A program made the translations under genes and the position numbers. Positions 1 through 6,452 of a DNA stretch of 13,133 nt are shown piece after piece. The stretch is from DASXRC01 sp036506495 (lineage in GTDB: Bacteria; Actinomycetota; Actinomycetes; Mycobacteriales; Micromonosporaceae), in contig DASXRQ010000237.1 in NCBI GenBank assembly GCA_036506495.1, positions 1-13,133 of the forward strand, in the 5' to 3' direction. Below the pieces are notes generated by a model that saw only the letters and a program-made list of their open reading frames with translations, was not told where the DNA came from and ran no database searches. Position 1 is the first letter of the stretch; every line of letters begins with the position of its first letter.

Positions 1-169
1 GGGCCTCCAGGCCCGCGGTGCCGTCGGTGTCCCAGATGGCCTCGCGGCCGTCGAGCAGGTTGACCCGGATGCCGAACTGGGAGATGCCGGCGCGGGCCCG
101 CTCCACGTGCGCGGGTACGCCCCGCTCCCGAAGTGCGTCCACCACCCGCCGGGCGCGCTTTTCGTCCAT
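1..169 (-). CDS. Conserved hypothetical protein, N-terminal part (cut by window edge)
   Basis: An open frame reads from ATG at 169 down to the left edge, giving about 56 residues that begin MDEKRARRVVDALRERG and include GIRVNLLDGREAIWDTDG. Codon use is strongly GC-third, as in its neighbours, which supports real coding. No catalytic motif is visible. The peptide resembles a small cytoplasmic conserved hypothetical of actinobacteria, from memory only. I chose ATG 169 because no in-frame start lies upstream before a stop, and because a TANNNT box (TACCGT, read on the minus strand at 182-177) ends 7 nt before it, as expected of a leaderless transcript. It is divergent from the AlkB-type gene. 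The function is unknown and the C-terminus lies outside the window. Confidence 0.7.
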   Translation of the reverse strand, partial: MDEKRARRVVDALRERGVPAHVERARAGISQFGIRVNLLDGREAIWDTDGTAGLEA

Positions 170-173
170 GGCC

Positions 174-189
174 CCGACGGTACCGTCGG
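174..189 (-). promoter_or_regulatory. Candidate -10 box inside a 16-bp perfect palindrome
   Basis: CCGACGGTACCGTCGG at 174-189 is a perfect palindrome. Its minus strand contains TACCGT (182-177), a TANNNT-type actinobacterial -10 element 7 nt before the ATG at 169. No good -35 is visible. A palindrome lying over a -10 could be a repressor operator, but this is inference from position only. Confidence 0.35.
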
Positions 190-230
190 CCGCTGTGTGG
201 ATGCTGGACGTCTGCTGAGTGTTCGAACGC

Positions 231-253
231 TTGTCGGATAGGCGAGGTAAGCT
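231..253 (+). promoter_or_regulatory. PafBC-type (RecA-independent DNA damage) promoter of the alkB-like gene
   Basis: TTGTCGGAT (231-239), exactly 8 nt, then TAAGCT (248-253) fits the mycobacterial RecA-NDp/PafBC motif tTGTCRgtg-N8-TAnnnT. Only the two weakly conserved last bases of the first block differ. The transcription start would fall near 260-261, at the ATG of the AlkB-type gene, so the mRNA would be leaderless. The motif is seen directly; regulation by PafBC is inferred and is supported by the DNA-repair function of the gene. Confidence 0.6.
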
Positions 254-260
254 TGTCGGC

Positions 261-890
261 ATGGCGCAGGCATTCCAGCCGTCGCTGCTCGACGGCGGCG
301 GGGACGTGACCGTGGGCCCGCTCGGCGGGACGGTCCGGCGGACGGCCCTCGCCCACGGCGCCTGGATCGACCTGCGGCCGAGGTGGATAGCGGGGGCGGA
401 CGCGCTGTTCCAGCGGCTGGCAGAGGTCGTTCCGTGGCAGGCCGAGCGGCGCTGGATGTACGAGCGGGTCGTCGACGTTCCTCGGCTCCTCAGCTTCTAT
501 GACGAGGGCGACCCACTGCCGGACGAGGCGCTGGAGTCGGCGATGCGGGCGCTCAACGCGCAGTACGCGGCCGAGCTCGGCGAGCCGTTTCGCACGGTCG
601 GGCTGTGCTACTACCGCGACGGGCGCGACAGCGTCGCATGGCACGGCGACACGATCGGCCGCGGCAAGACCGAAGACACAATGGTCGCGATCGTGTCCGT
701 GGGCGAGCCGCGGGCGCTCGCGCTGCGACCGCGCGGCGGCGGCGAGGGGCTCCGGCACGAGCTCGGCCACGGCGACCTGATCGTGATGGGCGGCAGCTGC
801 CAGCGCACGTGGGAGCACGCCATTCTGAAGACCGCCCGCAGGGTCGGTCCGCGGATCAGCTTCCAGTTCCGCCCACGCGGCGTGCAGTAG
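261..890 (+). CDS. AlkB-like 2-oxoglutarate/Fe(II)-dependent DNA dealkylation dioxygenase
   Basis: This 209-residue protein has the layout of AlkB-family repair enzymes, which oxidatively remove alkyl groups from bases using Fe(II), O2 and 2-oxoglutarate. The iron-binding HxD is in AWHGD (H128, D130), the distal histidine is H186 in RTWEHAI, and the 2-oxoglutarate-binding RxxxxxR is R198...R204 in RISFQFR. The preceding GLCYYRDGRDSVAWH is typical of the ALKBH2/3-like subgroup. The frame is open upstream to a GTG at 219, but I prefer ATG 261 because the promoter's -10 box (248-253) lies between the two and predicts a start at 261. It converges on the SDR gene with only 12 nt between the stops. 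Family assignment is firm; whether it repairs DNA, RNA or both is not shown. Confidence 0.9.
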   Translation: MAQAFQPSLLDGGGDVTVGPLGGTVRRTALAHGAWIDLRPRWIAGADALFQRLAEVVPWQAERRWMYERVVDVPRLLSFYDEGDPLPDEALESAMRALNAQYAAELGEPFRTVGLCYYRDGRDSVAWHGDTIGRGKTEDTMVAIVSVGEPRALALRPRGGGEGLRHELGHGDLIVMGGSCQRTWEHAILKTARRVGPRISFQFRPRGVQ

Positions 891-902
891 CGGCGCGGGC
901 GG

Positions 903-1676
903 TCAGGCCTCCTCCGGGTCGCGGCCGCGGGCGGCCCGGCCTCCGTCGACGGGCAGCACGGCGCCGGTGACGAAGCTGGCGTCGTCGGAGAGCAGGTACG
1001 CGACGGCTGCCGCGACCTCGTCCGGCCGGCCGACCCGGCCGAGCGGGTGCAGCAACCGCATCTCCTCCTCGACGCGGGCGATCGCCGCGGCGTCCTGCCG
1101 ACCGAGGTACGCCTCGTAGCGCTCTGTCGTGATCGAGCCCAGCGCGACCGCGTTGACCCTGATTCCGCGCGGCCCGCAGTCGACGGCCAGCGCTCGGGTC
1201 AGTCCCTCGACCGCCGCCTTCGCCGTCGCGTACGGCAGCGCACCCGGGATGGCCCGCTGTGCCTGGTGGGACGAGACGTTGACGATCGCGCCCGGCATAC
1301 GGGCGTCGACGAACCGGCGCACGGCGGTCGCGCAGCCGACCACGACCGGGTAGAGGTTGGCCGAAATGAGATCCATGATCTCGCGTGCGGACGCGTCGGG
1401 CAGCGTGGCGTCGCGGAACACCGCTGCGTTGTTGACCCAGCCAGCGAGCGTCCCGGCCGCCTGCGCGAGGTCCGCGGCCCGGCCGGCGACCGACTCATCG
1501 CCAGCGTCGCCCGCGAGTGGGATGAGGCGCGGATGCTTCTCGGCCCACGTGAGCGCTTCCGGGTCGAGGTCGAGCGCGACCACGGCGTCTTCGCCGCCGT
1601 CCGCGCCGAGCAGCCGCTCGACGATCGAGCGCCCAATGCCCCGGCCGCCGCCGGTCACGACATAGGAACGGCCCAC
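903..1676 (-). CDS. Short-chain dehydrogenase/reductase (SDR) family oxidoreductase
   Basis: This 257-residue protein is a classical SDR. It has the nucleotide-binding TGGGRGIG (residues 8-15), NNAA (82-85), the structural/catalytic N107, the S135-S136 pair in NVSS, and the catalytic YxxxK (Y149, K153). LPVDGG near the C-terminus is the usual end of FabG-like enzymes. Length is normal. An acidic residue at the end of beta-2 (ALDLD, about 34-38) points to NAD(H) rather than NADP(H); this is inference. The start is GTG at 1676, 6 nt after TAGCGT on the minus strand, so probably leaderless. Substrate is unknown. It is transcribed in the same direction as the lysyl oxidase gene, but a hairpin repeat lies between them, so it probably has its own promoter. 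Confidence 0.88.
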   Translation of the reverse strand: MGRSYVVTGGGRGIGRSIVERLLGADGGEDAVVALDLDPEALTWAEKHPRLIPLAGDAGDESVAGRAADLAQAAGTLAGWVNNAAVFRDATLPDASAREIMDLISANLYPVVVGCATAVRRFVDARMPGAIVNVSSHQAQRAIPGALPYATAKAAVEGLTRALAVDCGPRGIRVNAVALGSITTERYEAYLGRQDAAAIARVEEEMRLLHPLGRVGRPDEVAAAVAYLLSDDASFVTGAVLPVDGGRAARGRDPEEA

Positions 1677-1682
1677 GGCTTG

Positions 1683-1688
1683 ACGCTA
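1683..1688 (-). promoter_or_regulatory. Candidate -10 box for leaderless transcription of the SDR gene
   Basis: The minus strand reads TAGCGT, then 6 nt, then the GTG start at 1676. No Shine-Dalgarno sequence precedes the GTG. A TGATCA palindrome lies just upstream. There is no convincing -35. Confidence 0.4.
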
Positions 1689-1797
1689 ACAATGATCACA
1701 CAACCCCGCGGGGGTCGGGTGCCGGGGCGTGGGCTCTCGGGGGACACCGGCGCGCCTTTTGGTCGCTTTGTCTGGTGGGCGGACGTCGAGCGGATGC

Positions 1798-1847
1798 GAT
1801 TGGGGAACGGACGAGGGCCAACAGCACCTCGTCCGTTCCACGATCGC
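1798..1847 (-). repeat. 50-bp palindromic repeat, copy 1, downstream of the lysyl oxidase gene (likely terminator)
   Basis: A 13-bp perfect stem (1804-1816 with 1827-1839, GGAACGGACGAGG and its complement) encloses a 10-nt loop. It starts 17 nt beyond the stop of the lysyl oxidase gene. In transcript orientation the outer sequences, GCGATCGTGGAACGGAC and CGTTCCCCAATC, are identical to those of a second copy at 9673-9722 that also follows an operon. There is no U-tract, which is common for actinobacterial terminators. It could instead be a mobile palindromic (REP/MITE-like) element; the two readings are compatible. Confidence 0.7.
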
Positions 1848-1863
1848 CTAGCCGTCCCGCTGG

Positions 1864-3177
1864 TCAGGCTGGACAGGCCGGGCCCGTGCCCAGCAGTTCG
1901 GCGTGTGGCTGGGTGGTCGCGAGCCCGGTCAGCCGCACGACGACCGAACCGCAGTTGTTCCTGTCATTTGCCTCGAGGAGCTTGTTGTCGGGGTCGACGG
2001 TGGTGAACAGGATGTACGTTCCGTCCGCGAGCCCCCGGGTATCGATCATCTGGCCCGGCAGGTACCAGTTGTAGCGGTCGGCCCACCCGGGTGTCATGCC
2101 GTAGCTGAAGTACTCGGTCGTGCCGATGATCTGCTTCGGCTCGAGGCAGTCCGGCGCGGGGTACGACAGTGGTCCGTCGCCCTTCTCGCCCCATGCAATG
2201 AGATCGGTGTCGGACACGCAGAAGCTGACCTTGTCACCCACAGCCGCGGGTGCGGTGCCGACGAGGTGACCGGCTCCATCGCTGAGCCACAGGTTCGACT
2301 GCGCGAAGCCTTTGAAGTGGTAGTGGTTGTGCACCGCGTGCCACTCGACCTGGCCGGCCGGCCGGTCGTAGAACGTGCCGTCGGAGCGGTACACCCGCTG
2401 CACTGCGTCCTCGTTGACGAAGACGCCGGTCTCCCGGTCGAAGCGCAGCTCCAGTGGGCCTTCGCCTCGGTTGCGCATGACCTGGTCGAACCGCAGGCAT
2501 TGGGGCGGTGTGCTCGGGTCGGTTATCTCGGTGTCGAAGCACGACTGGCCCGGCTGGGCAGTGTCGCCGAAGATTGAGCCGGGGTTGTCGTACGTGACAT
2601 TCTCCTGCGGCAGCGCCGCCAGGTCCGGGAGCAGGTCACGCAACGGCTTGACCCGCGGCTTGTACTCGACCTCGGCCAGCCCCTCATACGAGATGACCGG
2701 GTCCGGGTCGATCGCGCCGAAGGTGACGCCGTACGACACGTAGACGTTATAGACGCCGTTGCTTGCGGACGGAATGATCACCGACTGCGCGATACCGACG
2801 CCGGCGGTCGACTTCGCCACGCGCACGCCATCGCGGTACACGAACAGCCCGAGCGCGCCCTCGGTGGCGATGTCCCAGCGGATCGCGATCTGCACGCCGC
2901 CCGGCCGCTTGCGCCAGATGTCCGACGGCAGCATCACCGTGAGATCGACCTTGTCACAGTTGACGGTTTGACAGTCGGGCACGCCGGGCGTGCCCGGGCC
3001 ATTGCTGTGGACCTTGCCGGTCCAGAACTTCGCGGGCCCGTCATTCGTGACGGCCACCTTCGTGGCGCCGGCCGCCTGCGCGGCTTGTGGTGCCGCGATC
3101 GCGCCCACGGCGGCCAGTGCCGCCGCAAGCAAGGTCATCGCCCGGTTACGCATTGATCCGGGATGCGAGTTACGCAT
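1864..3177 (-). CDS. Secreted lysyl oxidase-like copper amine oxidase
   Basis: This 437-residue protein carries the lysyl oxidase domain (Pfam Lysyl_oxidase type), whose animal members oxidise peptidyl lysine to allysine for protein cross-linking. The copper site is WHAVHNHYHFKGF (H280, H283, H285, H287, the last three matching HxHxH). The lysine of KVSFCVSDT (K316) and the tyrosine of DGTYILF (Y388) correspond to the two residues that form the LTQ cofactor. A signal peptide (about residues 1-35, charged MRNR, then a hydrophobic Ala/Leu stretch, cleavage near AQA) predicts export. Residues 40-170 form a preceding beta-rich region. The frame extends to ATG 3225, but GGGGAGG sits about 8 nt before ATG 3177, so I use 3177. 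It is divergent from the beta-helix lipoprotein gene. The bacterial substrate is unknown. Confidence 0.85.
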   Translation of the reverse strand: MRNSHPGSMRNRAMTLLAAALAAVGAIAAPQAAQAAGATKVAVTNDGPAKFWTGKVHSNGPGTPGVPDCQTVNCDKVDLTVMLPSDIWRKRPGGVQIAIRWDIATEGALGLFVYRDGVRVAKSTAGVGIAQSVIIPSASNGVYNVYVSYGVTFGAIDPDPVISYEGLAEVEYKPRVKPLRDLLPDLAALPQENVTYDNPGSIFGDTAQPGQSCFDTEITDPSTPPQCLRFDQVMRNRGEGPLELRFDRETGVFVNEDAVQRVYRSDGTFYDRPAGQVEWHAVHNHYHFKGFAQSNLWLSDGAGHLVGTAPAAVGDKVSFCVSDTDLIAWGEKGDGPLSYPAPDCLEPKQIIGTTEYFSYGMTPGWADRYNWYLPGQMIDTRGLADGTYILFTTVDPDNKLLEANDRNNCGSVVVRLTGLATTQPHAELLGTGPACPA

Positions 3178-3210
3178 GCTCGGGTCCTCCCCTTCGCGAG
3201 GCGGTGCGTT

Positions 3211-3232
3211 GACATCGGTGTTCACCGATGTC
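3211..3232 (-). promoter_or_regulatory. Perfect 22-bp palindrome in the lysyl oxidase promoter/leader (candidate operator)
   Basis: Arms of 10 bp (GACATCGGTG, TT spacer, CACCGATGTC) are perfectly complementary. On the minus strand a TAGACT box (3241-3236) lies just upstream, placing the transcription start close to the palindrome. Two direct repeats, CCGGGAGTCT (3232-3241) and CCCGGAGTCT (3247-3256), flank it. The site could be a repressor operator or an mRNA hairpin with a 2-nt loop; the very short loop favours a protein-binding site. Confidence 0.45.
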
Positions 3233-3326
3233 CGGGAGTCTAACTGCCCGGAGTCTTCTGGTCACGTTGTGCAGTCCATAGTGGATCATCACGCATCGCG
3301 GAGCCGAGCGGGGCGAGCGGCGCCTT

Positions 3327-3332
3327 TAGGAT
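3327..3332 (+). promoter_or_regulatory. Candidate -10 box for the leaderless beta-helix lipoprotein gene
   Basis: TAGGAT ends 7 nt before the GTG start at 3340, the spacing expected if transcription begins at the start codon. No Shine-Dalgarno sequence is present. No clear -35 is seen. Confidence 0.45.
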
Positions 3333-3339
3333 CGGCCGC

Positions 3340-4530
3340 GTGGTTCCGACGCGAGGCGTACGGCTGCCGGTCATTGGACTTGTCGCGGCGGCCGCGCTGT
3401 CCGCGTGCGCCGGGCCAACGGCGGCGCCCGACCCGACGCCCGTGCCCGCGCCCGACGCCGCGCGCACCGGCCCCCCGTCGGCCAGTGCCGGCTTCGGCAC
3501 GGCGCCGCCGACGGCCAGCGCGAGCCCGGGCAGGCCAACCTTCCGGGCGGGCAACCCCAACGGTCACGCGCCGGTCCCGGCCGACGCTCGGGCCGTCGAC
3601 ACCTCGCGCCCCACGCGGGTGATCGGTAACGGTACGCCGGCCAGCTGCACCTCGCGGGCCGTGGTGGCGGCGGTCGGCGCCGGTGGGGTCATCACGTTCG
3701 ACTGCGGACCCGACCCGGTGACGATCACGATGACGGCGACCGCGAAGGTCCGCAACGCCAACGGTCCGGTCATCGTGCTCGACGGCGGCGGAAAGGTCAC
3801 GCTCAGCGGCGGTGGCCGGCGGCGGATCCTCTACATGAACACCTGCGACCGCGCGCAGGGCTGGACGACGTCGCACTGCAACGACCAGGACCAGCCGCGG
3901 CTGACCGTGCAGAACCTCACGTTTGCGGACGGCAACGCCACCGGCGAGCAGACCGACGGCGGCGGTGGCGGCGCCATCTTCGTCCGCGGTGGCCGGGTCA
4001 AGGTCGTCAACTCGAGGTTCGTCCGGAACCGCTGCGACGAGACCGGCCCCGATGTCGGCGGTGCGGCCATCCGGGTGCTCGACCAGTCGCGCGACCTGCC
4101 GGTGTACATCGTCAGCAGCACGTTCGGCGGGGCGGCCGGACAGGGCGGGGTGTGCTCCAACGGCGGCGCGCTGAGCAGCATCGGGGTGTCGTGGGTGGTG
4201 CTCAACAGCGTGCTCTCGTACAACTCCGCGGTCGGCCGCGGCGCCAATCCCGCCAGATCCGGCACGCCCGGAGGCGGCAGCGGCGGCGCGATCTACACCG
4301 ACGGCGACGCGTTCACCGTGCGGATCGCCGGCACGATCGTCGAGCGCAACCACGCGCGGGAGGGCGGCGGCGCGGTGTTCTTCGTGAGCAACGACCGCAC
4401 GGGCACGATGACCATCGACTCCTCGACCCTTCGGCACAATCCCAGCGACCGGTTCGAGACGGACGGGTACCCGGGGATCTTCTTCCTCGGCGCCCGCAAC
4501 CCCACGGTCACGCGCTCGACGCTGGCCTAG
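3340..4530 (+). CDS. Secreted right-handed beta-helix repeat lipoprotein
   Basis: This 396-residue protein starts at GTG 3340. Residues 8-20 are hydrophobic and lead into the lipobox LSAC, with C23 as the lipidated cysteine, so it should be anchored on the outside of the membrane. Residues 24-100 are Pro/Ala/Thr-rich, a likely wall-spanning spacer. From about 105 on, Gly-rich repeats with the GGA[I/A/L/V] motif at 210, 240, 275, 315 and 343, each followed by a beta segment and an asparagine (SRFVRN, SVLSYN, GTIVERN), match Pmp-like or parallel beta-helix rungs. Such folds are used by polysaccharide lyases and adhesins. No catalytic triad can be assigned. It ends at a rung (STLA), so the C-terminal cap may be short. 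It is divergent from the lysyl oxidase gene. Confidence 0.75.
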   Translation: MVPTRGVRLPVIGLVAAAALSACAGPTAAPDPTPVPAPDAARTGPPSASAGFGTAPPTASASPGRPTFRAGNPNGHAPVPADARAVDTSRPTRVIGNGTPASCTSRAVVAAVGAGGVITFDCGPDPVTITMTATAKVRNANGPVIVLDGGGKVTLSGGGRRRILYMNTCDRAQGWTTSHCNDQDQPRLTVQNLTFADGNATGEQTDGGGGGAIFVRGGRVKVVNSRFVRNRCDETGPDVGGAAIRVLDQSRDLPVYIVSSTFGGAAGQGGVCSNGGALSSIGVSWVVLNSVLSYNSAVGRGANPARSGTPGGGSGGAIYTDGDAFTVRIAGTIVERNHAREGGGAVFFVSNDRTGTMTIDSSTLRHNPSDRFETDGYPGIFFLGARNPTVTRSTLA

Positions 4531-4588
4531 TGCTGACCGGCCGGCCGCTGTCCAAGATCGGATCTGGCAGGGCAGGATGTAGGCCGAA

Positions 4589-4593
4589 GGAGG
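4589..4593 (+). promoter_or_regulatory. Ribosome binding site of dnaG
   Basis: GGAGG within GAAGGAGGTG lies 11 nt before ATG 4605. The in-frame GTG at 4593 overlaps this site and so cannot be the start; this decides the choice of ATG 4605. Confidence 0.6.
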
Positions 4594-4604
4594 TGCGTGC
4601 GCGT

Positions 4605-6452
4605 ATGGCTGGCCGGATCCGCGACGAGGACATCGCGCTGGTGCGCGAGCGGACCTCGATCGTCGACGTGATCTCGGAGCACCTCACGCTCAAGCCGGCC
4701 GGCGGCGGCAACCTCAAGGCGCTGTGCCCGTTCCACGACGAGAAGACACCGTCGTTCACGGTCGCGCCCACTCGCGGCGTGTGGTTCTGCCACGGGTGTG
4801 GCGCCGGCGGGGATGCCATCAAGTTCCTGATGGACGCCGACCATCTGACGTTCGTCGAGTCCGTCGAACGGCTCGCCGCGCGCGTCGGCATCCAGCTGCG
4901 CTACGTCGAGGCCGGGCCCGCGCCGGTCCGGACCCAACCCGGGCAGAAGCAGCGGCTGGTCGCCGCGAACGCGGCGGCCGCCGCGTTCTATGCCGAGCAA
5001 TTGGGTACGCCCGGAGCGCGCGTCGCCCGCGAGTTCCTCGCCCAGCGGGGCTTCGACAGGGCGGCCGCGCAGGCCTACGGCTGCGGCTTCGCGCCCGACG
5101 GCTGGGACGCGTTGACCCGGCATCTGCGCGCCGCCGGGTTCGCCGGCCGGGAGCTGGTCACCGCCGGTCTGTCCCGCGAGTCCCGGTCCGGCTCGCTCAT
5201 CGACCGGTTCCGCCGGCGCCTGCTCTGGCCGATCCGCGACCTGCCGGGAGACGTGATCGGATTCGGCGCCCGGCGGCTGTTCGACGACGATGACGGCCCC
5301 AAATACCTCAACACGCCCGAGACGCCGGTCTACAAGAAGTCGCACGTGCTCTACGGGATCGAACACGCGAAGAAGGAGATCGCACGGCAGGGGCGGGCGG
5401 TGATCGTCGAGGGTTACACCGACGTGATGGCGTGCCACCTCGCCGGCGTACCGACCGCGGTCGCCACCTGCGGCACGGCGTTCGGCGCGGACCACATCGC
5501 GGTCCTCCGCCGGCTGCTGATGGACTCGGACGCGTTCGCGGGCGAGGTCATCTTCACGTTCGACGGTGACGAGGCCGGGCAGAAGGCGGCGCTGCGTGCG
5601 TTCGCCGACGACCAACGGTTCGTCACGCAGACGTTCATCGCCGTCAGCCCGGACAGCATGGATCCGTGCGAGCTGCGCATGGCTAAGGGCGACGCGGCGG
5701 TTCGCGACCTGGTCGCCCGCCGGGAGCCGCTCATCGCGTTCGCGCTGCGCTCGGTACTGCTGCGCTACGACCTGGACACGGCCGAGGGCCGGGTCGGCGC
5801 ACTGCGGGCGACCGCACCTCTCGTCGCGAAGATCAAGGATCGGGCGCTGCGCCCCGAGTACGCCCGAAAGCTCGCTGGCGACCTGGGCATGGAGATCGAG
5901 CCGGTGCAGCGTGCGGTGGCCGCCGCGACGCGAGGTGCGGACGCCGCACCGGCGCCGTCGCCCATGCCCGCGGCGCCCGACAGTCCACGGGGGATCGTCG
6001 AGCGAGAGGCGCTCAAGCTCGCGCTGCAGGCGCCCGTGGTAGCCGGGCCGATGTTCGACGCGCTCGGCCCGGAGATGTACGCGAACCCCATACACCTCGC
6101 CGTCCGCCAGGCGATCGCGTCCGCCGGTGGCGCCGCCTCCGCCGCGTCGGGCGCGGTGTGGATCGAGCGGGTACGCGACGAGTGCGGCGACCTCGCCGGC
6201 AAGGCGCTCGTGGGCGAGCTGGCCGTCGAGCAGCTGCGCATCGACTCCGAGGTCGATCCGCGGTACGTCGCCGTGACGCTCGCGAAGCTGCAGCTCGGCG
6301 CCGTCGCCACCCGCATCCGGGAGATCAAGTCGAGGGTGCAGCGGGTCAATCCGGTGACCAACAGGGACGAGTACCTCGCGCTGGCCGGCGAACTGTTTTC
6401 GCTCGAGCAGCACGCGCGGGCGCTGCGCGAGCAGGCCGTCGGAGGGCTGTAG
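4605..6452 (+). CDS. dnaG: DNA primase DnaG
   Basis: This 615-residue protein makes RNA primers at the replication fork together with the replicative helicase. The N-terminal CHC2 zinc finger is CPFH (C41, H44) and CHGCG (C62, C65). The catalytic core follows, with WPIRDLPGDVIGFGARR (208-224) and KSHVLYG (245-251). The TOPRIM domain shows VEGYTDVMA (E269) and FDGDEAG (D320, D322), the metal-binding acidic residues. An Ala/Pro-rich linker (about 441-462) leads to the C-terminal helicase-interaction region (about 463-615). Length is normal for actinobacteria. The next gene starts at the base after its stop, so the two are co-transcribed. The usual actinobacterial partner dgt (dGTPase) is not upstream here; the beta-helix gene occupies that place. 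Confidence 0.98.
   Translation: MAGRIRDEDIALVRERTSIVDVISEHLTLKPAGGGNLKALCPFHDEKTPSFTVAPTRGVWFCHGCGAGGDAIKFLMDADHLTFVESVERLAARVGIQLRYVEAGPAPVRTQPGQKQRLVAANAAAAAFYAEQLGTPGARVAREFLAQRGFDRAAAQAYGCGFAPDGWDALTRHLRAAGFAGRELVTAGLSRESRSGSLIDRFRRRLLWPIRDLPGDVIGFGARRLFDDDDGPKYLNTPETPVYKKSHVLYGIEHAKKEIARQGRAVIVEGYTDVMACHLAGVPTAVATCGTAFGADHIAVLRRLLMDSDAFAGEVIFTFDGDEAGQKAALRAFADDQRFVTQTFIAVSPDSMDPCELRMAKGDAAVRDLVARREPLIAFALRSVLLRYDLDTAEGRVGALRATAPLVAKIKDRALRPEYARKLAGDLGMEIEPVQRAVAAATRGADAAPAPSPMPAAPDSPRGIVEREALKLALQAPVVAGPMFDALGPEMYANPIHLAVRQAIASAGGAASAASGAVWIERVRDECGDLAGKALVGELAVEQLRIDSEVDPRYVAVTLAKLQLGAVATRIREIKSRVQRVNPVTNRDEYLALAGELFSLEQHARALREQAVGGL

Noticed and set aside
219..260. GTG at 219 as the start of the AlkB-like gene
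   Set aside because: The predicted -10 box (248-253) lies downstream of it, and residues 1-14 of that extension (MFERLSDRRGKLVG) encode the promoter motif. ATG 261 fits a leaderless start.
1047..2006. Long plus-strand open frame opposite the SDR and lysyl oxidase genes
   Set aside because: It is the antisense shadow of GC-rich coding DNA, with an Arg/Asp-rich low-complexity translation and no motif.
3178..3225. ATG at 3225 as the start of the lysyl oxidase gene
   Set aside because: A clear GGGGAGG precedes ATG 3177, and the longer form would put 16 polar residues before the signal peptide.
1864..4530. Idea that the beta-helix lipoprotein is the lysyl oxidase substrate
   Set aside because: The lipoprotein has only three lysines in 396 residues (136, 152, 221), poor for lysine cross-linking. 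Divergent arrangement alone is not evidence.
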